Shown here: positions 35,058-44,129 of the stretch, in pieces
How positions within the stretch are numbered: position 1 is the first letter of the stretch
Layout of the letters: each line of letters starts with the position of its first letter
From: Candidatus Schekmanbacteria bacterium
GTDB taxonomy: Bacteria; CSSED10-310; JACPHN01
Assembly: GCA_016188575.1 (NCBI GenBank)
Contig: JACPHN010000216.1
Span: 24,579 to 88,578 of the forward strand
DNA: 64,000 nucleotides
Direction of reading: 5' to 3'
Notes under the pieces: model-generated
What the model was told of the DNA's origin: nothing
Databases searched by the model: none
Seen by the model: the letters and a program-made list of their open reading frames with translations, nothing else
Translations under genes and position numbers: made by a program

Positions 35058-37754
35058 TCACACCGTCGGCGGAACGGGCGCCGGCTGCGCGCTGCGCTCG
35101 TCCTCGCGGAACACGATCGCGTCGGTGCCGGCTTCATAGTCCGCGGTGATCGCCGTTCCGGGACCGAAGCGCCCGTCGAGGATGGCCGTGGCGAGCGGGT
35201 CCATCAACCGGCGCTGCATGACTCTCGCAAGCGGTCGGGCGCCGTAGACGGGATCGAAGCCTACCGCGGCGAGCTGCTCGACGGCGCGCTCGGTGAGCAC
35301 CAGGGTAAGCCCGCGCGGCGCCAGCCTTGGGAGGAGCTGAGCGAGCTGGATGCGCACGATCTCCGCCATGCGTTCGCGGCCAAGTGACTCGAACAGCACG
35401 ATTTCGTCGATGCGGTTGAGAAACTCGGGGCGGAAGTGCTGGCGGAGCCGCTCCATGATCTGAGCTCGTAGCGACGAGTCGCGGCGATGGAGCGAGCGCA
35501 GGTCGGCGCCGTTGCTGTGCAGAGCGGCCGGCGCTGTGCCCCCGCTGGCCTGTTCCACCGCGCGCTGCTCCAGCAGGTCGCTGCCCACGTTGGAGGTCAT
35601 GATGAGAACGGCGTTGCGGAAATCCACGGTTCGTCCGTGTCCATCCGTGAGGCGACCGTCGTCAAGGACCTGAAGCAGCGCGCTCCACACTTCCGGATGC
35701 GCCTTCTCGATTTCGTCGAAGAGGACGACGCTGTAGGGGCGGCGGCGGACCGCCTCGGTGAGCTGGCCACCTTCATCGTAGCCGACATACCCTGGAGGCG
35801 CGCCGATGAGGCGTGACACGGTATGCCGCTCCATGTACTCGCTCATGTCGAGTCTGATCATGGCCTCGTCGCTCCCGAAGAGAAACGCAGCGAGCGCCTT
35901 GGAGAGCTCGGTCTTGCCGACGCCGGTCGGACCGAGAAACAGGAAAGAAGCGGTGGGCCGGCGCGGGTCCGCAAGCCCGGCGCGTGCCCTGCGGATGGCG
36001 GCGGCGACATTGCCAATCGCATGCTCTTGCCCGACGACGCGCTCACGCAGCCGCTCCTCTATATGCAAGAGCTTTTGGAGCTCGCTTTCGAGCATGCGGG
36101 TCACCGGAATCCCCGTCCAGCGGGCGACGACTGCGGCGATATCCTCTTCGTCGACCTCTTCCTTGAGCATGCAATGGCGCTCGTGGAGCTTGGTGAGCTC
36201 GTCTCGGCCTTTCCTGAGCTGTTCCTCGAGGCCCGGGATTTCGCCGTATCGAAGCTTGGCGACTTTCTCGAGGTCACCGGTGCGTTCGGCGCGCAGAGCT
36301 TCCGCCTTGGCTTCCTCCATGCGCTCCTTGGCGCGCTGGATCTGGCCGACGAGGCTCTTTTCCTGTTGCCAGTGGGTCATGAGGGCGCTGCGCTGCTCGT
36401 TGATGTCGGCAATTTGCCGCTCGACATCGCGCAGCATCTCGCGTGACGGGGCATCGCTTTCGCGGTTGAGCGCCTGCTTGTGGACCTCGAGCTGCAGCAG
36501 GCGTCGTTGCAAGTCGTCGATCTCGGCGGGGAGACTGTCGATCTCGATGCGCAGGCGGCTGGCGGCTTCGTCGATGAGATCGATGGCCTTGTCGGGGAGG
36601 AAGCGATCGGCGATGTAGCGGTGAGACAAAGTGGCGGCGGCGATGATGGCGGCATCTTTGATGCGCACGCCGTGGTGAACTTCGTAGCGATCCTTGAGAC
36701 CGCGGAGGATGGCGAGGGTGTCCTCGACGGAGGGCTCGGTGACGAGGATGGGCTGGAAGCGGCGTTCGAGCGCGGCATCTTTCTCGACGTGTTTGCGGTA
36801 TTCGTCGAGGGTGGTGGCGCCAATGCACCGCAGCTCGCCGCGGGCGAGTGCCGGCTTGAGCATGTTGGAGGCATCGAGCGCGCCCTCGGCGGCGCCGGCG
36901 CCGACGAGGGTGTGCATCTCATCGATGAAGATGATGATTTCGCCCTGGGCTTCGGTGACCTCGCGGAGGACTGCCTTGAGGCGGTCCTCGAATTCGCCGC
37001 GGTACTTGGCGCCGGCGATGAGAGTGCCGATGTCGAGTGCGAGGAGGCGCCGGTTCTTGAGGCCTTCCGGGACGTCTCCGGCGGCGATGCGGCCGGCGAG
37101 GCCTTCGGCGATGGCCGTCTTGCCGACGCCGGGCTCGCCGATCAGCACGGGATTGTTCTTGGTGCGGCGCGAGAGGACCTGCATGACGCGGCGGATCTCC
37201 TCGTCGCGGCCGATGACGGGATCGAGCTTGCCCTTGCGGGCGAGCTCGGTGAGGTCACGGCCAAAGCGCAGCAAGGCCTGGTATTTTTCCTCGGGGTTTT
37301 GGTCGACGACGCGCTGGGCGCCGCGGACATCGCGCAGGGCCGCGAGAATCCCCTCGGTGGTCGCGCCGGCGCGCTGGAGATAGCGGGACGCGGGAAAGTC
37401 GGCTTCGGCCATGGCGAGCAGGAGGTGCTCGCTGCTGATGAACTCGTCGCGGAGGGAGCCAGCCTGCTGCTCGGCGAGCTCGAAGAGGGACTGGGTGTGG
37501 TCGCCGAGGTAGACCTCGGTAGCTCCGGCGGTGATGTGGGGGAGGGCTTCAAGGTGTCGTTGGAGCTGGGCGGCGAGTTTCTCGGTGGTGGCGCCGAGGC
37601 GGGAGAGGATGGCGGGAACCACGCCTTGTGGCTGTTCGAGGAGCGCGGCGAGGAGATGTTCGGGTTCGACGTATTGGTGGGTGTGGCGGCGGGCGTTATC
37701 GGCAGCGGCCTGGATGGCTTCCTGGGCCTTGATGGTGAAACGATCCATGCGCAT
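35058..37754 (-). CDS. clpB: ClpB disaggregase
   Basis: 898 residues from the ATG at 37754 (CGGAG six bases upstream). N domain repeats, Walker A1 [14 protein letters not shown], Walker B1 [13 protein letters not shown], coiled-coil middle domain (about 400-525), Walker A2 [16 protein letters not shown] and Walker B2 [13 protein letters not shown]. With DnaK it dissolves protein aggregates. It is some 30 residues longer than usual because of an Ala/Gly/Ser/Arg-rich insert after [13 protein letters not shown]-like sequence in the second ATPase domain (around 700-730). Convergent with mltG. Confidence 0.95.
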   Translation of the reverse strand: MRMDRFTIKAQEAIQAAADNARRHTHQYVEPEHLLAALLEQPQGVVPAILSRLGATTEKLAAQLQRHLEALPHITAGATEVYLGDHTQSLFELAEQQAGSLRDEFISSEHLLLAMAEADFPASRYLQRAGATTEGILAALRDVRGAQRVVDQNPEEKYQALLRFGRDLTELARKGKLDPVIGRDEEIRRVMQVLSRRTKNNPVLIGEPGVGKTAIAEGLAGRIAAGDVPEGLKNRRLLALDIGTLIAGAKYRGEFEDRLKAVLREVTEAQGEIIIFIDEMHTLVGAGAAEGALDASNMLKPALARGELRCIGATTLDEYRKHVEKDAALERRFQPILVTEPSVEDTLAILRGLKDRYEVHHGVRIKDAAIIAAATLSHRYIADRFLPDKAIDLIDEAASRLRIEIDSLPAEIDDLQRRLLQLEVHKQALNRESDAPSREMLRDVERQIADINEQRSALMTHWQQEKSLVGQIQRAKERMEEAKAEALRAERTGDLEKVAKLRYGEIPGLEEQLRKGRDELTKLHERHCMLKEEVDEEDIAAVVARWTGIPVTRMLESELQKLLHIEERLRERVVGQEHAIGNVAAAIRRARAGLADPRRPTASFLFLGPTGVGKTELSKALAAFLFGSDEAMIRLDMSEYMERHTVSRLIGAPPGYVGYDEGGQLTEAVRRRPYSVVLFDEIEKAHPEVWSALLQVLDDGRLTDGHGRTVDFRNAVLIMTSNVGSDLLEQRAVEQASGGTAPAALHSNGADLRSLHRRDSSLRAQIMERLRQHFRPEFLNRIDEIVLFESLGRERMAEIVRIQLAQLLPRLAPRGLTLVLTERAVEQLAAVGFDPVYGARPLARVMQRRLMDPLATAILDGRFGPGTAITADYEAGTDAIVFREDERSAQPAPVPPTV

Positions 37755-37804
37755 GGGAGGCTCCGGGTGGTGTTGATGGCGCGACCTATGTTTAGTCTGA
37801 TCAT

Positions 37805-37833
37805 GAGATAAATGTTTAGCCACTTGCTGTCAA
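37805..37833 (-). promoter_or_regulatory. Promoter of clpB
   Basis: On the minus strand TTGACA (37828-37833), then 17 bases, then TATCTC (37805-37810), about 50 bases before the clpB ATG. A TGTTTAG direct repeat flanks the -10 (near 37790 and 37813). I see no CIRCE element and no good sigma32 -10. Confidence 0.5.
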
Positions 37834-37957
37834 GTTTCCGCAGCCGCGCTTCGGCTGCACCCTCCCGCCCCCGTGCGCGGCTGGCATTCCCCGCCCCCCC
37901 GCGGTAGTATCGGCAGCGCCTAGTTTCTAGCCGCCACCGTAGCCTGCGAGGTGTACC

Positions 37958-39184
37958 ATGTATTTCTGGCGAGCTGTCGCCGCTCTGGTTGGTAACCGCG
38001 GTAGATCGCGTCCCCGCGGTCTTCGGCCGCTGATGTTCGTGCTGCCATTTCTCGCTGTCTCCGGCGGCTTGTCGCAAAGCGGTGCCGCCGCCGCGGACGC
38101 CTCCTTTTCCATGGAAACCCGCAGCGCCCTGGCGCTCGACGCCATCGTGCTCGCGCCCTCGCCGCTCTATGAGGTCCTGACTCGCAACGCCGACGCGATT
38201 CGCTCCGGTGCCACCGGTCTTCATGGCGGCGCCGCGGATATCACCGAGGAGGGCATCGTGTCTTTTCTCGCCAAGCGGCAGAAGGTGATCGAAACGCGGG
38301 TCCGCGAGCACGGGCTCAACTACCACAACGCCATCACGCAGTTTGGCAGTATTCTCGGCTACACGACCGCCTGGTTCGATCGCAAGATCGACGGTCCGGT
38401 CGATGTCGCCACCGTCGTTTACGACGGCTACCAGCCGATCGAGGACGTCGCCGCGGCGCTTGCGGAGCGCTTGCGGAGCGGCAACATTGCGCGCCATCCG
38501 CACGCCGCCTACAGTGTCATCGTCAACTTTGTTCTCGACTACTGGTGCACGATCCTGGCCGCTGTTCACGACCCCGGTCAGATCGCCTATGCGCCGGACG
38601 GTGCCTATCTCAAGCACGTCACCGACAAGGGCTTCGAGGCGAGCACGGCGCATCGCAAGGACCTCAACGCCAAGCTCCTGCATGCGGACACGGGGGAAGA
38701 GGAGTCGGTGGCGTTGAAGGGTTGGGTTCTGGATGGATGCACGTACTTTGCGGAGTCAATGGGCCGCCTGGAAGTTGCCGACGCGGCGTGCACCATCGAA
38801 AAGGGCCAGCAGGCGCGCCGGGTGGCCGCCGAGTTTCTCGCTGACGGCGTCGAGATCATCTTGCTGCCACAGGGGTATTACGGCACGACGTACGCGAGAT
38901 TCCGCGTTGCCGGCGAGTTCCTGAGCCGGAAGCTCGTGCTCGTGGACCTGGCGACATGGCGCCGGTTTGACGAGACGCACTTCAGCAAGGGTTCGGCCGG
39001 CCGAGGCCTGTTCTACAGCTTTCAACTGGAGCCGCCCGCCGGGGACTTCCGCAAGATCGAGCAGGCTCGCCGGGGTGAGGCCAGCGCTCCGGTCATCAGC
39101 CCTCTCGGGCCGCCGATCGCGCTCACCACGTACTATACGGAACAGGGCGGCATGATCATCTGGACGCGCCCGCACAAGCGCTAG
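37958..39184 (+). CDS. Exported protein of unknown function
   Basis: 408 residues, ATG start. The first 48 residues have Arg-rich ends and a hydrophobic core ending GAAAADAS, consistent with a signal peptide (the leading NRGRSRPRG is unusually basic and long). The mature part is soluble and mixed alpha/beta, with no motif I recognise; ITQFGSILGYTTAWFDRKID and VIVNFVLDYWCTILAAVHDPG are its most distinctive stretches. Stands alone. A 78-base palindrome begins immediately after its stop codon. Confidence 0.6.
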   Translation: MYFWRAVAALVGNRGRSRPRGLRPLMFVLPFLAVSGGLSQSGAAAADASFSMETRSALALDAIVLAPSPLYEVLTRNADAIRSGATGLHGGAADITEEGIVSFLAKRQKVIETRVREHGLNYHNAITQFGSILGYTTAWFDRKIDGPVDVATVVYDGYQPIEDVAAALAERLRSGNIARHPHAAYSVIVNFVLDYWCTILAAVHDPGQIAYAPDGAYLKHVTDKGFEASTAHRKDLNAKLLHADTGEEESVALKGWVLDGCTYFAESMGRLEVADAACTIEKGQQARRVAAEFLADGVEIILLPQGYYGTTYARFRVAGEFLSRKLVLVDLATWRRFDETHFSKGSAGRGLFYSFQLEPPAGDFRKIEQARRGEASAPVISPLGPPIALTTYYTEQGGMIIWTRPHKR

Positions 39185-39262
39185 GACCCGTAACGAAACA
39201 ACTGTGTCAAGCACCGAGGCCTTCGCAGCCGGCCGATTGCAACAGCTATTTCGTTACGGGTC
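39185..39262. repeat. 78-base intergenic element with perfect 14-base inverted repeats
   Basis: GACCCGTAACGAAA (39185-39198) is exactly repeated as its reverse complement TTTCGTTACGGGTC (39249-39262), separated by 50 bases. It lies between two convergent genes and overlaps neither. It could be a bidirectional terminator stem or a tiny mobile palindrome; it shares no sequence with the 88-89 base element. Confidence 0.7.
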
Positions 39263-39321
39263 TCTGGGCGCACGCGCGACGCAACTCGCCCGCGGTGCCG
39301 CTTGTGGCCCCGCGGGCCCTC

Positions 39322-40260
39322 TCAATCCGCGATCTCGAGCTCCTTCTCGGAGTACAGCTCCGTCCACGCACGAGGTACCACGTGCGACAGCCGCGTGTAG
39401 TCGAACAGCGCCTTGCCCTCTGTCGTCTCGTGCATCCGCAGGAGCTCGCGGGTGATGGCAGCGGCTTCGCCGGCCTCCACGGGCTGAAATAGCACGGTGA
39501 GCAGCACGGGCAGCGGGCGCGAGACGTGGATCTCGCGCATCATCCTCCATACTGCTGCCGAGCGGTCTTGCAGTACCTCCAGTACCCGGCTCGACATCAG
39601 CGCCGCGTCGGCTTGACCGTACATGACCCCCATGACCGCCGAGATCGAGGACGTCGTGGGAATGAGCTCACCGAGGTCGGACAGGCGGACCGCGTTGGCC
39701 AGAACCTCACCTTCGAAGCGATCGGCCCGCCTCCCCCACAGCTCGGGTGCGATCACTCTCTTGCCCCGAATCTGCGCAAGCTCCGTGATGGGGCTGTCTC
39801 GCCTGACCACGACACTGATGGTGTGCGTGACCTTGCCTTCATTGGTCACGGAGGCGCCGACCATCGCGAGGTTCCACCGTTTGCGTTTTTCCAGAGCCAC
39901 CTCCGCATGAATCACGCCGGCAGTCGGATAGTGGTCGGTGCCCTTGGAGCTCTCGATGTACTTCTCGAGGTCCGCAAGGTGCAGAAATGCGAGCACCTTG
40001 GCGCGCGCCGAGAGGGCTGGTCCCATGACGGCGGTGAGATAGTTCTGGAACTTCCCGGCGATTTCGGCCAGGTCTCGACCCGCGGTGTCCGGGAAGTAGT
40101 AGACCGCGATCTGCTCGCGCAGACCCGCCATTTCCTGCCGGACCGCCGGCCGGGGCTCCAACGCTGCCGGCGGTGCCGCCGGGGCGACGGCAGGTATTCC
40201 CGTGGCGTCGAGCGCCATGATGCAACCCGCGGCGACGATCGCAGCCAGTCTTGAACGCAT
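39322..40260 (-). CDS. PhnD-like periplasmic substrate-binding protein
   Basis: 312 residues from the ATG at 40260. Signal peptide of about 25-35 residues (MRSRLAAIVAAGCIMALDA). The body follows the phosphonate/phosphite-type binding-protein layout: VYYFPDTAGRDLAEIAGKF near 60, a NYLTAVMG stretch, IAPELWGRRADRF, and a C-terminal VLFQPVEAGEAAAITRELLR. There are no permease or ATPase genes beside it, so it may be an orphan sensor or binding protein. The ligand cannot be read from sequence. Confidence 0.65.
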   Translation of the reverse strand: MRSRLAAIVAAGCIMALDATGIPAVAPAAPPAALEPRPAVRQEMAGLREQIAVYYFPDTAGRDLAEIAGKFQNYLTAVMGPALSARAKVLAFLHLADLEKYIESSKGTDHYPTAGVIHAEVALEKRKRWNLAMVGASVTNEGKVTHTISVVVRRDSPITELAQIRGKRVIAPELWGRRADRFEGEVLANAVRLSDLGELIPTTSSISAVMGVMYGQADAALMSSRVLEVLQDRSAAVWRMMREIHVSRPLPVLLTVLFQPVEAGEAAAITRELLRMHETTEGKALFDYTRLSHVVPRAWTELYSEKELEIAD

Positions 40261-40297
40261 CGGAGCCCCTGGGAAGGCGGACCAGCCCATCTATTTG

Positions 40298-40386
40298 GGC
40301 GACGGCCGAATGTCGGGTGATGCTCCCTTACAAGTATCCACGCGCATTTGCGCTCGCCATGGTGTGGAGCACATTCGGCCGACGCC
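40298..40386. repeat. Miniature palindromic element, copy 2 (intact ends)
   Basis: 89 bases with terminal inverted repeats GGCGACGGCCGAATGT and ACATTCGGCCGACGCC, which pair over 16 bases with one mismatch. The reverse complement of its interior matches the copy at 30982-31069, including the CATGGCGAGCGCAA and TTGTAAGGGAGCATCACC segments. It contains no gene. Located in the promoter region of the PhnD-like gene. Confidence 0.8.
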
Positions 40387-40465
40387 TCTGCTTGTCGCTT
40401 CAGCATGGTCTGGAGGCCGGGAAAAATCCAGCCCGCTCCGCGGGAGCGCAGGCGCCGGAATGAAA

Positions 40466-40493
40466 GAAGGCCTGGGATGGGGCCCAGGCCTTC
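40466..40493 (-). terminator. Rho-independent terminator of the two-PDZ gene
   Basis: GAAGGCCTGGG (40466-40476) and CCCAGGCCTTC (40483-40493) form an 11-base stem with a six-base loop. On the minus strand it is followed by TTTCATT and lies 45 bases after the stop codon of the PDZ gene. Confidence 0.7.
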
Positions 40494-40537
40494 AGCGTCA
40501 CCCTGTCCAGGGGGGGGAAGAGGCTAGCAGGGTGACG

Positions 40538-41632
40538 TCATCTCACCTTTTCATGCTCGCTTCGCAGCTCGTCGAGCTGCTTTTGCAGCTCTTCCAGGCG
40601 GTCAGCGATTTCCTCACGAAGCTCGCCGCGCGTTTCCTCGATCTCCTGCCGGAGCTCCATGAGCTCCTCGCGCACCTCGTTGTCCAGAAGCAGCGGCTGG
40701 CCACCGCGAAGTTGCAGCTCGCGGAGATCACCGCGGAAGCCTTCCATGCCACGCGCTTGTTCCGGGAGCTTGACCGTCAGCGTCTGCCGTTTAGCCTTGC
40801 GCACGATCGCGATCTTGACGTCTTCACCGGCCTTGGCCTCGCGCACGGCTTCACCGAGCTCCTCGGCGTCGTCGATCGCCTTACCGCCAAGCTCGACGAT
40901 GACGTCGCCGGGTTTCAGGCCAGCTTTCGACGCCGCCGAATCGTCCATCACGCGCGTTACCAACACGCCCTCGCCCGCGCTGACTCCGAAGTACTCGGCG
41001 AGCGAGCTCTCGTCGAGGTCGTGAAGCTCAACGCCCAGGCGCGGACGCCCGGCGATCCGCAGAATCTCCGCCATCGGTCCGTGCTCCTCGTGCCCCGAAA
41101 ACGCATGCTTGTGCGGGCAATCCTTGCCGGCGCAGGGGGATCCTTCGCCCCGCAGCAGGGCGCGTGGCTCGCGGCTGTCCAGCGTCACGCTGATCTTCAT
41201 TGGCTTTCCCTGCCGCTGCACCGTCAGCTCGACGAGCTTGCCAGGGTGCGATCCGATCGACTCGATGAAGTAGTCGATATCTTTCAGCTTTGCGCCATCG
41301 AGGGCCGTGATGACATCGCCACGTTTGAGACTTGCCTTGTCCGCCGGGCTGCCGCTGACGACGTCGGAGATCAGCGCGCCGGCGTCAGTGCCGAGCTTCA
41401 GGGCGTCTTGCAGCGCCGGGGTCACCTCTTGAAGGTACACCCCGAGCCATCCCCGTGCAGTGGTATTTTCCGCCGGGGAGGCTTTCGCTTCCTCGTTCCG
41501 CGCCTCGGCGGTAGGCGCCGCACCGCCCGACAGCTCGGCCGCTGCCGGCCTTGGAAGCACGTAAATCCCAGTGACTGCCGCGACTGCTGCCACCGACACC
41601 AGCGCAGCCAGGCGCCCTCGTAACGTAGCCAT
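40538..41632 (-). CDS. Exported or membrane-anchored protein with two PDZ domains and a C-terminal coiled coil
   Basis: 364 residues; AGGAGGG lies eight bases before the ATG. Residues 7-33 are a signal anchor. PDZ 1 spans about 60-150 (GWLGVYLQEVTPAL, SPADKASLKRGDVITALDG) and PDZ 2 about 195-290 (RLGVELHDLDE, SAASKAGLKPGDVIVELGG). The last 60 residues are heptad-like Glu/Leu/Arg (LMELRQEIEETRGELREEI), a coiled coil. There is no protease domain, unlike DegP. A short His/Cys-containing insert (CAGKDCPHKHAFSGHEEH) lies between the PDZ domains. Probably an envelope scaffold. Confidence 0.78.
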   Translation of the reverse strand: MATLRGRLAALVSVAAVAAVTGIYVLPRPAAAELSGGAAPTAEARNEEAKASPAENTTARGWLGVYLQEVTPALQDALKLGTDAGALISDVVSGSPADKASLKRGDVITALDGAKLKDIDYFIESIGSHPGKLVELTVQRQGKPMKISVTLDSREPRALLRGEGSPCAGKDCPHKHAFSGHEEHGPMAEILRIAGRPRLGVELHDLDESSLAEYFGVSAGEGVLVTRVMDDSAASKAGLKPGDVIVELGGKAIDDAEELGEAVREAKAGEDVKIAIVRKAKRQTLTVKLPEQARGMEGFRGDLRELQLRGGQPLLLDNEVREELMELRQEIEETRGELREEIADRLEELQKQLDELRSEHEKVR

Positions 41633-41668
41633 CTGTGGCCCTCCTAATCTGCTAATTCTTCAACGCTC

Positions 41669-42400
41669 ATGAGCAAGAACGCATCGACGCTGGAAAAGGT
41701 TTCCGGGGATTGGGAGAGAGCGCGTGCCGTGATATTCTCCAAGGTCACTGTTCCTGGGATGCCATGCATGCAAGACGACGGAATTCGCTATGAGCATATT
41801 GCGAACGACCGCCGCGGGGAAGCTCTCCTGGCCGGACGGCTGGCGGTGCTGATCCTGACCGCGGGGGTCTTGCTGTCGTCTGGAGGAGGAAGCGAGAGGT
41901 TGGCTCGCGCTGAAGTGCTTCCCTATCAGGTTGCATTCGCCCGGCTTGCCCCCCGGGAGCAGCTCGTGATTCGGGAGCTGTGGGCGTCGCTTCCCGAGCT
42001 GTGCGACGGCCGCGGCCGTTCCCGCCAGTGGCCGGGGTCCGCCGAGCTGGCTGCGGATTTCCTCTCTCCATTCTCGCCCATGGCTGTCGCCGGCGGCCGG
42101 ATCGTCTATGCCTGGCAGGAGGAGCTCGACGCGGCGCGGGGTTTCTATCTCGGCACTCCCGAGGACGTGACCTTGCCGGCGGTGTTATTGCAGGTCGAGG
42201 AGACGGAAGGGAGCTCGGATCCGGCTCACCTCCGGCTCATTGGGCTGGACAGCAGTCACCTGAAGCAGCCGGATGGACGCGTGATTCACTTCTCGCTGTG
42301 GATTGCGGGCGCCGGAGCGCGCCACGCCGGGGTTCCCTCGCGCCCCGAGATGTTGGGCTGGCGGCAGGTGGTGGCGCCGAGCGCGGAGAGTGCGATTTGA
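41669..42400 (+). CDS. Unknown protein with signal anchor, first gene of the metal ABC transporter operon
   Basis: 243 residues if the first ATG is used; ATGs at 41759 and 41768 are alternatives, and none has a good ribosome site. A hydrophobic segment (RLAVLILTAGVLLSS) at about 58-72 would be a signal or anchor. The remainder is soluble, with RIVYAWQEELDAARGFYLG and HFSLWIAGAGARHAG as distinctive stretches. It overlaps the next gene at TTGA, suggesting coupling to the metal transporter. I do not recognise the family. Confidence 0.55.
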   Translation: MSKNASTLEKVSGDWERARAVIFSKVTVPGMPCMQDDGIRYEHIANDRRGEALLAGRLAVLILTAGVLLSSGGGSERLARAEVLPYQVAFARLAPREQLVIRELWASLPELCDGRGRSRQWPGSAELAADFLSPFSPMAVAGGRIVYAWQEELDAARGFYLGTPEDVTLPAVLLQVEETEGSSDPAHLRLIGLDSSHLKQPDGRVIHFSLWIAGAGARHAGVPSRPEMLGWRQVVAPSAESAI

Positions 42401-43374
42401 CCGGCGGTCGGGTGTGCCGCGTGCCCGCGGCCGGATGGGGTGTGGCGGTGGCCTTGGGGTTTGTCCTGGCGCACGGCGAGCCCGGCCGACTGCGGGTCGG
42501 TGTGACCACGCCGAGCTACTACTCCTGGGTAGCGCGGCTGGCGGCGGATCTCCCCGTCGACATCGTTCCGGTGCTGCCACCGGGGGTGGACCTCCACAGC
42601 TATCAGCCCCGCGCCGAGGATCTTCGCCGGATCGCAGATCTGGACGTGCTCGTTGCCAACGGTCTCGGTCACGACGCCTTCATCGAGCCCATGCTGCGGG
42701 CCGCCAGCCGGGAATCGCTGCCGCGCGTCGACTTGCACAAGGGCGTGCCGCTCATCCCCTATCAGCGCGGGCAGAGTCATGCTCATGGCGGCGCTGCGCC
42801 AGGCGGCGACGGTGATACGGCGTCGCCCCCGGCCTACAACCCGCACACTTTTGTCTCCATCTCGGCGGCGATTCAGCAAATCTACAATCTCGAGGCAGCG
42901 CTCGCGGAGCTCCTGCCGCAGCACGCGGAGACCCTGCGGGCAAACGCCCGCGCCTACGTGCGCCGATTGCGGTCTCTGAAGGCCGCGGCCGCCGGACAGC
43001 TCAGCGCTCTGCAAAGTCCTCGCCTTGCCACGGTTCACGACGGCTACGCCTATTTGCTGCAGGAGCTCGGCCTTTCCGTCGAGCTTGTCATGCAGCCCAA
43101 GCACGGCATCGAGCCGTCGGCGCAGGAGCTCGCTGACGTCGTCGCGCTTCTCCGCTCCAGGCAGATTGCGCTGATTCTCAGCGAGGCCGACTTTCCCCAG
43201 CAATACGTCGCGCTCCTGACCGCGGAGACGGGAATACCGGCGTTTGGGGTGAGCCATCTCAGTATCGGAGAGTACGCGCCCCAGTACTTTGAAGACGCTA
43301 CTGGGAAAAACCTCGCGATTCTCGTCGAGGCGGTCCGCACGGCGGCGAAAGGGCAGGAGGGTGCCGCGAAATGA
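42397..43374 (+). CDS. ZnuA/TroA-type metal-binding protein of an ABC transporter
   Basis: 325 residues if translation starts at the TTG that overlaps the upstream stop; GTGs at 42412 and 42421 are also possible. Signal peptide follows. Metal-site residues of the family are seen: His in GVDLHSYQP, NPHTFVSISAAI, TVHDGYAYLLQEL and an acid in LSEADFPQQY. A His/Gly-rich loop (SHAHGG) lies before NPHTF, common in zinc binders. It delivers Zn or Mn to the membrane complex encoded downstream. Confidence 0.85.
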   Translation: MTGGRVCRVPAAGWGVAVALGFVLAHGEPGRLRVGVTTPSYYSWVARLAADLPVDIVPVLPPGVDLHSYQPRAEDLRRIADLDVLVANGLGHDAFIEPMLRAASRESLPRVDLHKGVPLIPYQRGQSHAHGGAAPGGDGDTASPPAYNPHTFVSISAAIQQIYNLEAALAELLPQHAETLRANARAYVRRLRSLKAAAAGQLSALQSPRLATVHDGYAYLLQELGLSVELVMQPKHGIEPSAQELADVVALLRSRQIALILSEADFPQQYVALLTAETGIPAFGVSHLSIGEYAPQYFEDATGKNLAILVEAVRTAAKGQEGAAK

Positions 43375-44129
43375 CCGTCGGGGCCGGCGTGGGGGCGGCC
43401 GCGCCGCCCTTGATCGAGGTGCGCGCCGTCACGGTGCGGCACGGCGCGGAATCCGTCATCGATCGCGTGAGCATCGATTTTGCGCGCGCGGAAATCCACG
43501 CCATCATTGGCCCGAATGGCGGCGGCAAGACGACGCTCTTGCGCGCGTTGCTGGGCCAGGTGCCGTTCACCGGGGAGATTCGGGCCGGCTGGCGCGCTTC
43601 CGGGCGTATCGGGTACGTGCCCCAACGTCTCCGGCTAGGTTCCGCGCTGCCGATCACGGTGGCGGAGTTTCTCTTTGTCGCGGCTCAACGCCGGCCGCTG
43701 TGGTCGCGCTGGCAGCGCCTACGGCCAGACCCCGAGGTCGCGCCGCTCTTGCGGCGTCTGCAGCTCGACCACCTGCTCGGACGGCGGTTGTTCGAGCTTT
43801 CCGGCGGCGAGCGCCAGCGCGTGGTGTTGCTCCAGGCGCTCGTGCCTCTGCCCGAGCTCCTGCTGCTTGACGGGCCCGCCGGAGGTATCGACCGCGTCGG
43901 TCTGGAGGCCGTTGAAAGCATGCTCCAGGAGCTGCCTGCTCAGGGCGTGACCGCGATTCTGGTAACGCATGATCTGGACCAGGTCATGCGCATTTCCCAG
44001 CGCGTTACCTGTTTGCATCATCAAGTTCGGTTTTCCGGTCCGCCCGCGGCGGTGCTGACCGATGACCGCGTGCTGTCGGCGTTTCGCCCGGCGGAGCTGG
44101 TGGCGTCACCCGTGGAGGCGCCGCGGTGA
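43371..44129 (+). CDS. ZnuC-like ABC transporter ATPase with an altered Walker B
   Basis: 252 residues, ATGA overlap with the preceding gene. Walker A GPNGGGKTTL (near 47), signature LSGGERQRV, and H-loop VTHDLD are intact. The Walker B region reads LLLLDGPAGGID where the family has LLLDEP; the catalytic Glu is Gly (codon GGG, one transition from GAG). That residue normally activates water for ATP hydrolysis, so the protein may be slow or inactive, unless the base is an error. Powers metal uptake with the next gene. Confidence 0.88.
   Translation: MTVGAGVGAAAPPLIEVRAVTVRHGAESVIDRVSIDFARAEIHAIIGPNGGGKTTLLRALLGQVPFTGEIRAGWRASGRIGYVPQRLRLGSALPITVAEFLFVAAQRRPLWSRWQRLRPDPEVAPLLRRLQLDHLLGRRLFELSGGERQRVVLLQALVPLPELLLLDGPAGGIDRVGLEAVESMLQELPAQGVTAILVTHDLDQVMRISQRVTCLHHQVRFSGPPAAVLTDDRVLSAFRPAELVASPVEAPR

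Noticed and set aside
36480-37811. Long plus-strand open frame of 443 codons opposite clpB
   Set aside because: It mirrors the clpB coding sequence, is Gly/Ala/Asp-rich without motifs, and has no ribosome site; a GC-rich shadow frame.
37840-37858. GCAGCCG/CGGCTGC hairpin as terminator
   Set aside because: Seven-base stem with no T-run on either strand and located upstream of the clpB promoter.
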